Shown here one piece after another: positions 8,516 through 16,745 of a DNA stretch of 62,021 bases. Made by a program: the position numbers and the translations under genes. The notes beneath the pieces were generated by a model, which saw only the letters and a list, made by a program, of their open reading frames with translations, did no database searches and was not told the DNA's origin. The stretch is from Gemmatimonadaceae bacterium (lineage in GTDB: Bacteria > Gemmatimonadota > Gemmatimonadetes > Gemmatimonadales > Gemmatimonadaceae), in NCBI GenBank assembly GCA_030647905.1, contig JAUSJA010000011.1, positions 1 through 62,021 of the forward strand, in the 5' to 3' direction. Positions within the stretch are counted from its first letter, which is position 1; every line of letters begins with the position of its first letter.

Positions 8516-8646
8516 TAACCCTTTCTCGCGGCTCGTTCCTGCCGTCAGGCAGAGTCCAACAGTCCGTCAATGCCGCATATTCTTTTCATACATGCACTGC
8601 TTAAACTCGCATCCGCCTGCGGCGGTCACCTGTTGATTGTTCTCGC

Positions 8647-9555
8647 GTGAACGACAGGGTTCCGGGACTCGTCTCCATCGGCATCACGGTGTACAACGGC
8701 GAGACGGATCTGAGAGAAGCTCTCGAATCGCTACTCGCCCAGGATTACGAGAACATCGAGGTAGTGATCCTGGACAACCGCTCGACTGACGGCACTGCTG
8801 AGATCTGTCGAGAATTCGCGGCGCTGGACCGGCGCGTCCGTTACGTCGTGGACGAGCGACGGTCAGACGTTGTTGAAGGGCAGAAGAAAGTCGCGGCGAT
8901 GGCGCGCGGCGAATACTTCATGATCGCGTGTGACGACGACGTCTATCGTCCGAGCTACGTCCGGCGAATGGTGGAATTGCTGGAGGCCGACCCCGGCGTG
9001 GGGATGGCATACTCGGGACTCGGTTTCGTTTACCCCGACGGCTCCGTGCGCGACGTAAATTTGGCGCCGAAGTACTTTCGGAGTCGCCGCCAATCGGCGC
9101 TTGCAAATTTCGCTTTCTATCTCCTCTATCGCACGCCGATCCCGTTGATGTTTGGTCTCGTCAGGGCCGACGTTCATCACGAAGCTCTCCTCTCATATGA
9201 GATGGTGGACAACCGGGGCAGCGATCACGACAACCTCTACATGCTGAAGTTGCTGAGCATCGCAAGGTTGAGTAGCACTCCGGAAGTGCTGTTTTTTTAC
9301 CGCCAGCGAGACCGGGCCACACGCGCTCCGTTCGTGATTCCAGATGGCGCGCTGATGCGTTACGCGTCGCGCACGCTGCATCAGCTTCACGTATCGAGAG
9401 CGGTCGCGCACATCGTCGCGGCGGCGGGTTTTAGTCGGGCGCAGAAACTGGCGATGCATCTTCACAACGTGGCGGCGTTCACCTACCACGTAACGTTGGC
9501 CCATGCTTTGGCTACGAGGTGGTATCGGCGGCTTCGCGGCGAGTCGTACACCTGA
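8647..9555 (+). CDS. Family 2 glycosyltransferase
   Basis: A GT-A-fold transferase of 302 residues that adds a sugar from a nucleotide donor to a glycan intermediate on the cytoplasmic side. The N-terminus has the typical VSIGITVYNGETDLREALES, then VVILDNRSTDGT and the metal-binding DDD within IACDDDVY near residue 97. A later YRQRD segment is also typical. The GTG start overlaps the stop of a 26-codon frame (GTGA). No membrane segments are evident. The flippase gene starts within its 3' end or just after it, so the two are probably co-transcribed. Donor and acceptor are unknown. Confidence 0.88.
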   Translation: MNDRVPGLVSIGITVYNGETDLREALESLLAQDYENIEVVILDNRSTDGTAEICREFAALDRRVRYVVDERRSDVVEGQKKVAAMARGEYFMIACDDDVYRPSYVRRMVELLEADPGVGMAYSGLGFVYPDGSVRDVNLAPKYFRSRRQSALANFAFYLLYRTPIPLMFGLVRADVHHEALLSYEMVDNRGSDHDNLYMLKLLSIARLSSTPEVLFFYRQRDRATRAPFVIPDGALMRYASRTLHQLHVSRAVAHIVAAAGFSRAQKLAMHLHNVAAFTYHVTLAHALATRWYRRLRGESYT

Positions 9556-11108
9556 CCTCGTTCGCGACTCACGGGATCGCGCCGGAGGGCGGTGGCGGGC
9601 TCCCCGAACCGGAGATGGGAGTCGCGGCCACCAGCGGCACTCCCGCCGGCCGCCAGTTTGCGGAAGCCGTCACGATCGCGGTCGGACGTGCGGCCGCCGC
9701 AGTCGGGCAAATCGTCGCTGTCCGGGTTTCGACCGAGCTGCTCGTCCCGGCGCAGATGGCAGGAGTCGCGGAAATCGGGAGCGTCGCCTACTTCTGCCTG
9801 ATGCTCGTCTCGCCGGTCGGGCAGTACGTGATCCGCGGTTTCGGCGAGTGGCGCGAAGAGGGCGTTCTCAAGACCTACGTCCGGCGGTATGCCGCTTACG
9901 CGATGGGCGTTGCAATCCTTGCCGGCGTCGTCGGTGCGCTGTTGCAAAGCAAGCTCGGGATCGTAAGCGGGTTCACTCCGCTGATGGTGGGCGCATTACT
10001 CGCCCTTTATGTCGTCGCGACGCCGCTCAACACGCTAGGCACCAGCGGGGCGAACCTGATGCGCAAGCGGATCCGCTGCGCGGTGTTCTCGAACGTGCCG
10101 GTATGGGCCGGACTCCTGATATCGATCGCCGTGCTGCGCGCGACGAGCGCGGGCGCAGCCGGTTGGGTAGCCGGCCAGTACCTGGGGTTGGCCATTTCGT
10201 CGTTCTCATTCTTCGTACTGTGGCGTGCGCTCGGAAGACCGAGAAGAAGCCACGATTCGACCGGAACGCTATCCTTCACGCGCCGCGCGGTATTCGCTTT
10301 CGCGTGGCCGGTGATCGTTACGAACATTCTCTGGTGGATCCAGTCGCAAGGCTATCGGTTTGTGCTCGGCAAGGCGCAGGGTGCGACGAGCCTCGGTCTT
10401 TTCGTCATCGGTTACGGGCTCGCCGCCGCGCCGATCGCGCTGTACGAGGGAATCTTTGCGCAGATCTACGAGCCGGAATACTACGGCAACCTCAAGGGGC
10501 AGGGGCCTGAAGGGCAGGCGCTCGCGTGGAACCGGTACGCCCGCGCTTACCTTCCTGGGTTAGTGATCGTGGCTGTTTTCATTGCCGCCGGCGGTCCTTT
10601 TCTAGCCACGCTGCTGGTCGGCGCGCAATTCAGACACGCGGCAATGATCGTAGTCGGATGGGCGGCGTTCATCGAGATGTTGCGGGCTGCTTCATCAATG
10701 CAAAGCCATCTCGGCATCGCCAAGGTGGACATGCGGATCGTCATCGCGCCGGTCGCGGCGGGCGCTTTCCTCGCTCCCGTATCGGTCTTGCTTCTCTCGC
10801 GTCGCGATCCTCTCGTCGGAACCGCTCTCGGACTTCTCACCGCGGCGGTCGCGGTGATGGTGATCGTTTTCGTAATCAGCCGCCGAGCGCTCCCGATTCG
10901 CTGGCCGCTCCGCCGCTGTCTCGAAGCCGCGTTCGCCGCAGCGCCAATGGCACTCGCGCTCTACGCCGCGTCACGCGAATGGCGGTCGCCATCAGCGTTT
11001 CGAGCTCTGATCGTAGTAGTCGCCAGCGGCGCGTACACACTTGCCGTCATCGGCTTTTTCTACCTGTTCCGCGAGCGCAGACTGATGACGGGGCGCGTGC
11101 TCGTGTGA
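9519..11108 (+). CDS. Wzx-like polysaccharide flippase
   Basis: A polytopic membrane protein of up to 529 residues with about 12-14 hydrophobic segments (for example AYAMGVAILAGVVGALL, FAFAWPVIVTNILWW and GLVIVAVFIAAGGPFLATLL). This matches the MATE-like polysaccharide exporter family that flips lipid-linked repeat units across the inner membrane. The longest frame overlaps the glycosyltransferase by 37 bp. An internal ATG at 9615 gives a 497-residue protein that starts nearer the first conserved helix (AVTIAVGRAAAAVGQIVAVR) and may be the true start. Oligosaccharide substrate unknown. Confidence 0.85.
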   Translation: MVSAASRRVVHLTSFATHGIAPEGGGGLPEPEMGVAATSGTPAGRQFAEAVTIAVGRAAAAVGQIVAVRVSTELLVPAQMAGVAEIGSVAYFCLMLVSPVGQYVIRGFGEWREEGVLKTYVRRYAAYAMGVAILAGVVGALLQSKLGIVSGFTPLMVGALLALYVVATPLNTLGTSGANLMRKRIRCAVFSNVPVWAGLLISIAVLRATSAGAAGWVAGQYLGLAISSFSFFVLWRALGRPRRSHDSTGTLSFTRRAVFAFAWPVIVTNILWWIQSQGYRFVLGKAQGATSLGLFVIGYGLAAAPIALYEGIFAQIYEPEYYGNLKGQGPEGQALAWNRYARAYLPGLVIVAVFIAAGGPFLATLLVGAQFRHAAMIVVGWAAFIEMLRAASSMQSHLGIAKVDMRIVIAPVAAGAFLAPVSVLLLSRRDPLVGTALGLLTAAVAVMVIVFVISRRALPIRWPLRRCLEAAFAAAPMALALYAASREWRSPSAFRALIVVVASGAYTLAVIGFFYLFRERRLMTGRVLV

Positions 11109-11134
11109 TTCGGCGACGCTAACGAGATGAGACG

Positions 11135-11496
11135 GTGATGGACGCGCTTCAGATGGCGATTGCCTGGAGAAAACCTCTGGTGGGTCTTTTGCATCACGCG
11201 AACCGGGGGAGCCAGTACGCCTGCGCCGACTACCGGGCACTGCTCGATCAGCGCGGAATCACGTGCAGCAGGAGCCGGAAGGGAGATTGCGGGGATAACG
11301 CCGTGGCTGAGCGCTTCTTCGCCAGACTCAAGAAGGAGATGGTCGACGATTCAGACTGAAACACCAGGAAAGAAACCAGAGCCACGCTGTTCGAGTACAT
11401 CGAGGTGTAGTACAATCGGGCGCAGCGGCACTCGAGCCTCGGCTATGTGTCCCCCGCCGAGTTGTATTTTCTGCTCTCGTGGGTGCGGTACCGATA
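11135..11496 (+). pseudogene. IS3-family transposase (integrase core) remnant
   Basis: The C-terminal half of an IS3-type OrfB: HHANRGSQYACADYRALL, CSRSRKGDCGDNAVAERFF and ARLKKEMV, then, after two in-frame stops (TGA at about 11357 and TAG at about 11408), YNRAQRHSSLGYVSPAELY. The last DDE-domain Glu region (NAVAERFFARLKKE) is present, but the first catalytic Asp is missing. It lies directly against the truncated acyltransferase, so the insertion probably damaged that gene. Confidence 0.85.
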
Positions 11497-11497
11497 A

Positions 11498-12059
11498 TTG
11501 CATCCGACGGTGTACGTGTCTCCCTTCGCATCGATTCGCAATCACCGCTGGATCCGGCTGGGCCCGGGATGCAGGGTGGATCACTCCGTCACCCTGTGGT
11601 GCACCTTCCTCAAGGTGGGCAAGTTCGTTGACTTCAATCCGGGAGTGGCTGCGTACGGGCGCGTCGAGATCGGTGACTTCGTGCTGATCGCGCCCAACGT
11701 GATGATCGCCGGGGGAAACCACGGAACCGCGAGGATCGAGACCCCGATGTATCTTCAGCGCGACTCGTCGCGTGGGATCGTGATCGAGGACGATGTGTGG
11801 ATAGGCGCGAACGCCGTGATACTCGACGGAGTGCGCTTTGGCCGCGACGCGATTGCGCGAGTCGGGCTTCTTCGCGCCCCCTGGGCGCGAATGCGCCGAG
11901 CCCAGGTTCGCCGCGACTACCGGCGACGGAGGGACGGCCATGCAGAGTCCCCGCGGAGCGAGGGCTCGTTTACGACGAGCGGGCGGTACCCGCTTCCGTG
12001 CGCGCACGACTTGCGCGTTGGGGCTACAGTCCGGAGCTGCGCCGGCGAACTCTTCTAAG
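11498..12059 (+). pseudogene. Left-handed beta-helix (hexapeptide) acyltransferase, broken
   Basis: The frame from TTG 11498 has hexapeptide-repeat character: VGKFVDFNPGV, RVEIGDFVLIAPNVMIAGG, HGTARIETPM, GIVIEDDVWIGANAVILDGV. This is typical of sugar O-/N-acetyltransferases acting on surface glycans. After about 11850 the frame fails. A different frame near 11930-12050 reads RGLVYDERAVPASVRARLAR followed by WGYSPE, which looks like a genuine C-terminal tail, so at least one indel lies between. The 5' end abuts an IS3 remnant and no good ribosome site is seen, so the N-terminus may also be lost. Confidence 0.65.
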
Positions 12060-13100
12060 CTATCGGGAAACTCGCAAGCCACAGCCAATTGGAGTCGGGC
12101 GAAGAAAATACTTGTCCATGTTGCGCACCTTTGCAGTATCCGGCTGCAATGCGCTGACTAGCGCACGTATTTCGTCCTCAGATTTGTGATGCTGGTATTG
12201 ATGCGAACCATAACAGTCAAAGGTATTGAGCTTCGTGTTCTTGAATCGCCGCTTTATGCGCGCCCATGTGGCTTCCCCGGCCAGTCGCGGAATATCGCCT
12301 TGTACACAGAAACCGGATTTCTCCAGAAACACCCCAAACCCGGGCACCAGTCGAAGGGCGGCCATGATGCGTGAATAAAGCATGATAAGGCCGAAAGGCA
12401 TACGCGACAGTACCGCGCGTAATGGTCTATAAACAAGATGAAAGCGCACCCAGCGCACCAATCCTTGGTCATTCAGCGGATAACAATTGAACACAAACTC
12501 GCCACCTGGCGCCATCAGCGCATAGAGCGCATGGGCGGTCTTTTCAACTGAGGGGGTGTGTTGAATCACATTATGGCAATAGACAATGCCGTTAATGCTT
12601 TTGTCACGCAGGGGGGGGGCATCGATGGAGCACTGAATCACATCCACATTCTTGAATCCGGCAAGATTGCGCTTCACAACATCGTCGACAGCATGCGAAA
12701 GATCCATCATGATCACGTGGCTAGCGCCATATTCCGCGAACCACTTGCTCTGTGCGCCGCTGCCCCCCCCTGCATCCACAATCAGCTTACTCTGAAAAAC
12801 ATCGGTCGTGCCGAAGGTATTCGCAACGGTGTGGGAGAGCCAGTTCACCTTGAAGTCGGTAAAGTTGAAATAATTCCATTCATCGCCAAAAGACTCCACG
12901 GTCTTGGTGGGCACAAAATCTATAAAACGAGGGATACCGTTGATGATGGGATAACGTTTGCCGGTAGGCGTAACCAGATCACCGGATTGGATGTTGCCGT
13001 CAGCATCGGAAACCGCATCGACAAGTTGAAGCGGCGCCTTGGTGACAGGCTCGCAGAGGTAGTCGAGGAGGTTGGGAGTCATAGGATTTGTTCGAGTCAA
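12060..13100 (-). CDS. SAM-dependent methyltransferase with Trm112-like N-terminus
   Basis: A 346-residue class I methyltransferase. A Trm112-like segment opens it (LLDYLCEPVTKAPLQL to YPIINGIPRFIDF), then SAM motif I LIVDAGGGSGAQS near residue 107, an acidic MMDLS strand end and YCHNVIQHTP. It is probably involved in methylating a sugar or lipid-linked glycan in this island, but the target is unknown. Base composition is lower in GC than the flanking genes, which suggests transfer. It is divergent from the polymerase gene, and between them lies a 216-bp segment flanked by 46-bp inverted repeats. Confidence 0.85.
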   Translation of the reverse strand: MTRTNPMTPNLLDYLCEPVTKAPLQLVDAVSDADGNIQSGDLVTPTGKRYPIINGIPRFIDFVPTKTVESFGDEWNYFNFTDFKVNWLSHTVANTFGTTDVFQSKLIVDAGGGSGAQSKWFAEYGASHVIMMDLSHAVDDVVKRNLAGFKNVDVIQCSIDAPPLRDKSINGIVYCHNVIQHTPSVEKTAHALYALMAPGGEFVFNCYPLNDQGLVRWVRFHLVYRPLRAVLSRMPFGLIMLYSRIMAALRLVPGFGVFLEKSGFCVQGDIPRLAGEATWARIKRRFKNTKLNTFDCYGSHQYQHHKSEDEIRALVSALQPDTAKVRNMDKYFLRPTPIGCGLRVSR

Positions 13101-13170
13101 TTAGGTATTATTCGAAACGCACAACACGTTGGTTTCTTTTCGGTACCACCACATCGTGGAGCATGGACTG

Positions 13171-13478
13171 AACGAACGTAGGTTCAGCAAACGAAATAGC
13201 ATCGTATAAATAAGGAATTAATCTATGACCCCACAACTTCTTACACTCTCGTCAATACTCTCGCCAACAGATGCCGTCTGCTGGCCCTTCGCCTCTTTCC
13301 TTCGTACTCTTCGCATGGGTGGTGTCCTTGTCGCTGTGAGTGAAAATCCTTTCCGGGGATCAACACTCTAGTAGGAGGCACCACCCGAATTTCAACTAGA
13401 CCTGGGACTCATCCAAGCGGGTCAACTCCACCTCCTTATTTATACGATGCTATTCCGTTTGCTCAACCTACGTTCGTT
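13171..13478. repeat. 46-bp inverted repeat pair flanking a 216-bp intergenic segment
   Basis: The left arm 13171-13216 and right arm 13433-13478 are inverted copies with 44 of 46 positions matching. The right arm contains the ATG and first codons of the polymerase gene (MLFRLLNLRSF), and the left arm repeats them on the minus strand. The enclosed 13217-13432 segment lies between divergent genes, where a promoter is expected. Within it, on the minus strand, a short frame starts MRRVRRKEAKGQQ after a GGTGGTG-rich leader, resembling the start region of a mobile-element gene. An invertible segment or a decayed insertion are both possible. Confidence 0.75.
13390..13414 (-). repeat. 25-bp copy of a terminal-repeat-like sequence (inverted partner at 16659)
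   Basis: On the minus strand it reads as ggatgagtcccaggtctag plus ttgaaa. The same 25 bases, with one mismatch, occur on the plus strand at 16659-16683. The two copies bracket the polymerase, the IS3 remnant and a glycosyltransferase, and could be ends of an unclassified insertion sequence or composite element. Confidence 0.55.
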
Positions 13479-14832
13479 TGTTCTAAGTTTGTTGGTCATA
13501 AATGCTGCGATTGGAGTGATCATATTTCTATTTCCTGAATCCTACATCGATTATGGCCGTCAATGTTTTGGATTTGGCTTTTTGTCCTTTCTTACGGCAA
13601 TGTGGTTTTTTCGTAATAATTTATTGTTTCAATCTAGATTATTGCTTTTGGTTACTATCGGCTATTACGCAGGGCTTATCAAAGCGATTGATCCTTCAGC
13701 AGCCTTTTCACCAGTTGGGATTGAGGCACAGACGTTGGAAGTCGGTGCGAAGATGTTCGCACTTACCTCGCTGGCGTTGCTGGGCGCGTTCGGTGGCTTG
13801 GTAATTGGATTTAGGCTATCGCGGAAACCTGGTTCTACTTGGCCAGCAACAACTGCGCTTATGTCTTTTTCTTCATCATATTTTTACTTTGCGACTGTAA
13901 TTGTTTTTATCACCGGTTACTTATCAGCCCGAAGTTATGGGAATACCGTTTTCGAATCTGGTTACGCAAGTGGTAGCGGGAAAGGGCAACTTCTCGGAAA
14001 TTTACAAGCGATTGGTGTTATTGCGATGGTGGTGGCCGTTACCGCTGGCTCACGTTCAAGCAGACGATGGGTCACACCGTTTCTGATTTTTCTTGGAAGT
14101 TATTTTTTCATCTGGGGAATATTTTTACGCGGCGGACGAATCGACGTGTTGTCAGGGATATTGGCCGTTGTTATTGGGCCAGCTGCAGCAAATGGACGAA
14201 TTGCCCGTTTCAGACTTCGGCACTACGTTGTATTTGTTTTTGTGGCACTCGCCATGGAGGCTTGGGGTACATTAAGAACTACGTTATCTTCGGCGGAGGC
14301 TCCAGAGGAGACCATTGTAGAAGATTACAAGGGATTGATGGACTTGGGCATATATAACGCGGGTACGATTAGCAGTATTGCGACGACGTTTTCTAACACT
14401 GTAGACATGATGGGTACAGCGGTCAATTTTGATCATGGTAAGAGCTACTTTGATTACGTCCTTCGGACGCCGCCAGAATTTATTTATCCTAATCGCCCGC
14501 GAGATTTGGCATGGATGTTTCAAGATTTGGGATACAGTGCTATAGGGGGCATGTTCGAGCTGGCTGAAGCTTTTTTTAATTTTGGCTTGATCGGCTGCCT
14601 ACTCGTCCCATTCTGTATTTCATACGCAATTGGCGTCACCTATAGGAAAGCGTTGCGAGGACAATTGTTGTGGTTCTTTATTTTGGCGTCAGTTTTGGCA
14701 GAAACATTTCGTGGTGGTTGGTATCAAACTTTTGCTTTCTACAAAGGCGCTGTAACAGGCATTGTTTTATATTTTGCTTTCGTTTTCGTTGCAAATTCAT
14801 TTGGTCAGCGGCGCGTCATTGCGCGTGCGTGA
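13447..14832 (+). CDS. Wzy-like O-antigen/oligosaccharide repeat-unit polymerase
   Basis: A 461-residue protein with roughly ten to twelve hydrophobic helices (FVLSLLVINAAIGVIIFLF at the N-terminus, YFYFATVIVFITGYLSAR mid-protein, GIVLYFAFVFVANSF at the end) and a large periplasmic-type loop around residues 280-370. This is the usual pattern of Wzy polymerases, which join lipid-linked repeat units in the periplasm. The sequence is very AT-rich compared with the flanks, as is common for horizontally acquired polymerases. Its start codon lies inside an inverted repeat. Its stop sits at the edge of an IS3 remnant, so the last few residues may not be native. Confidence 0.8.
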   Translation: MLFRLLNLRSFVLSLLVINAAIGVIIFLFPESYIDYGRQCFGFGFLSFLTAMWFFRNNLLFQSRLLLLVTIGYYAGLIKAIDPSAAFSPVGIEAQTLEVGAKMFALTSLALLGAFGGLVIGFRLSRKPGSTWPATTALMSFSSSYFYFATVIVFITGYLSARSYGNTVFESGYASGSGKGQLLGNLQAIGVIAMVVAVTAGSRSSRRWVTPFLIFLGSYFFIWGIFLRGGRIDVLSGILAVVIGPAAANGRIARFRLRHYVVFVFVALAMEAWGTLRTTLSSAEAPEETIVEDYKGLMDLGIYNAGTISSIATTFSNTVDMMGTAVNFDHGKSYFDYVLRTPPEFIYPNRPRDLAWMFQDLGYSAIGGMFELAEAFFNFGLIGCLLVPFCISYAIGVTYRKALRGQLLWFFILASVLAETFRGGWYQTFAFYKGAVTGIVLYFAFVFVANSFGQRRVIARA

Positions 14833-15330
14833 TGCTCGTACACCACTCGCTGCTTAGGCATTCCTCCCGGAATCGCCCGTTGAAGCTTTCGATGAACGCA
14901 TTCTCAACCGGCTTACCAGACCGGATGAATTGAATAGCCACGCCGTGAGGATGCGCCCAGAGATCGAGCGCTCTGCCCGCGAGCTCGGGGCCGTTGTCGC
15001 AGACAATGCTTCGAGGAAGACCCCGGCCTTCCCGCTCCGACACGATGTGAAGCCGCACTCGTAACCCCAGCCTGGCCTCATACCGGCCAAATCACGCAGG
15101 CGCTCTCTGATGATCTTCGTGGCGTCCCCTTCGCAAGCGATAGTGCCAACGGGACCGGCTGGGACCGATCAACTCACATGCGTGGCGCGCGCTCGTCGGA
15201 AAGCCTTCGAGCAAATGGGTGACGACGTCGCGCCGCTGTCCGCTCGTCACAGACCTCGCGAATCGAGGTGGAACCTCCAGCCTCATACAGAACCGCGATT
15301 ATCTGCTCAGTAAATCTCATCCTCTTGATC
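14826..15330 (-). pseudogene. IS3-family (IS407-like) transposase remnant
   Basis: Minus-strand fragments of an IS3 OrfB in more than one frame: a start-like part (VVTHLLEGFPTSARHACEL and GPSRSRWHYR), a middle part (DLAGMRPGWGY) and a DDE core piece (SIVCDNGPELAGRALDLWA, then GVAIQFIRSGKPVENAF and IESFNGRFREECL). Frameshifts separate the parts, so it is inactive. An IS3-type end-like stretch (ggactcataacctacgaaatg then tttcggggaggacg) is visible at about 15357-15400. Its inner end touches the polymerase stop codon. Confidence 0.85.
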
Positions 15331-15407
15331 AGTCCTCGCCGCCTCAAGGCAGATTAGGACTCATAACCTACGAAATGGCTCCGATTTCGGGGAGGACGTC
15401 AATACGT

Positions 15408-16595
15408 CTAGAAATGGAGTAAATCGACTGCGCTAGCCAATCGCTGATCCCATGTGTGTTCGCGAACCGCCCGGGCTCTACCGGCAGCTCCTATCGTTTT
15501 CCGTTCCGCATCGTTGGCGAGGTAATAACGCAGTTTCTCGACACACTCGTTAATCGTTTTGTAAACAGCAATCTCCTTACCGATTTCATAGTGCTTCTGC
15601 AGATCGGGGTTGTAGCTAGTAAGATACAGACTTCCAGACATTGGCCCATCGAAATCGCGTAATTTGAGAGTAACTATTTTGCTCGAGTGTCCAACAAACC
15701 CCGTGCCGAGAACTATTTTGGCTCTGGCGAATAGTTTAGGAACCTCGTTGCCCGCTATATGGCCATTTTGGAATCCGTTACCGAAGCACTCGATCCGAAT
15801 TCCCGCTGCCCTAACAGCATCGACGAGCTTTCCTCTTTTACCGTAATTATTTCCGACGAACACAACATCCAAGTCTTTGTCACCTGAAGGTTTAAATAGT
15901 TCAGGATCACTCCCGAACGGCCAGTAAATAGCAGGGCACCCTTCAGACAGATAGCGAGGCACGTATTCCTCGGTCGTCTGCAAAGTAAGATCAACGCCTT
16001 CGACGAGTCCTATAAAACCCATACGCACGTTATCCTGCGTGCTCCAATGTACCGGTAATCTATCATCCATTGCCATATTAATGACGGGAATACCCATTTT
16101 CCTTACCGATTGCAACGCGTGGACAGATAATTGTTGCGCCGTCATCGTACCGATGACGCAATCTACTCGGCGCTCCGCATTTAATGCTCTGATGTGTTCC
16201 ACAAGATGGCGACTGTTCGACTCTCTAGCTCTGTAGGCCGAAACGCCAATTGGTGGATTCAATCCATATTCCCCCTGCATATTGTAGTAGAGGCTCAATT
16301 GACCAAAACGAGCAAGCGACTGCAGAAACCCAGTCGCCTCATGATCGTAATAAGTACCCACACAGTAAATATGCATCGGTGCGGCTGGCCAACGAACCTG
16401 CTGGACGCCGGCACCGCGCATTCTGTCATGCAGCATCTTAATTAAGTTCCTCCTGTCCCAGTTAGCAGGGACGCAAGCGACCTTGCTTTCATAGACCCGG
16501 CTAATGCGCGCCAACTGCACCGACAACGCAACATCCTTAATAAAGGAATTCAGCGCGTAAATCACTCGAGACTTCTTAAGTGATTCCTTTATCAT
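15408..16595 (-). CDS. CgeB-like glycosyltransferase
   Basis: A GT-B-type transferase of 395 residues. The C-terminal half has features of the spore-maturation/CgeB glycosyltransferase family: YWPFGSDPELFKP, DLDVVFVGNNYGKRGKLVD, FARAKIVLGTGFVG, KLRDFDGPMSGSLYLTSYN and the ending VREHTWDQRLASAVDLL. The N-terminal half (IYCVGTYYDHEATGFLQSLA, DCVIGTMTAQQL) forms the acceptor side. AT-rich, like the polymerase. It is isolated on the minus strand between an IS remnant and a GMC-type oxidoreductase. Sugar specificity unknown. Confidence 0.82.
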   Translation of the reverse strand: MIKESLKKSRVIYALNSFIKDVALSVQLARISRVYESKVACVPANWDRRNLIKMLHDRMRGAGVQQVRWPAAPMHIYCVGTYYDHEATGFLQSLARFGQLSLYYNMQGEYGLNPPIGVSAYRARESNSRHLVEHIRALNAERRVDCVIGTMTAQQLSVHALQSVRKMGIPVINMAMDDRLPVHWSTQDNVRMGFIGLVEGVDLTLQTTEEYVPRYLSEGCPAIYWPFGSDPELFKPSGDKDLDVVFVGNNYGKRGKLVDAVRAAGIRIECFGNGFQNGHIAGNEVPKLFARAKIVLGTGFVGHSSKIVTLKLRDFDGPMSGSLYLTSYNPDLQKHYEIGKEIAVYKTINECVEKLRYYLANDAERKTIGAAGRARAVREHTWDQRLASAVDLLHF

Positions 16596-16658
16596 TGGGC
16601 TCGTTCACGGACGAGGTCATTAGAAAAGATTTCGTGTGATCCGCGAGGACAGAGGTGG

Positions 16659-16683
16659 GGATGAGTCCCAAGTCTAGTTGAAA
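16659..16683 (+). repeat. 25-bp copy of a terminal-repeat-like sequence (inverted partner at 13390)
   Basis: It matches the minus-strand sequence of 13390-13414 at 24 of 25 positions. It lies in the 150-bp gap between the CgeB-like glycosyltransferase and the GMC-type oxidoreductase, close to where the AT-rich composition ends. Confidence 0.55.
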
Positions 16684-16745
16684 CTCCAATTAAATTCCTT
16701 GGACCTTGCGTTGCCCCGGCAAAGGAAAACAATGGCAAGGTGTCT

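Noticed and set aside
9503-10510. 335-codon Arg-rich frame overlapping the flippase in another phase
   Set aside because: The flippase frame has regular membrane helices; this alternative is an Arg-rich shadow.
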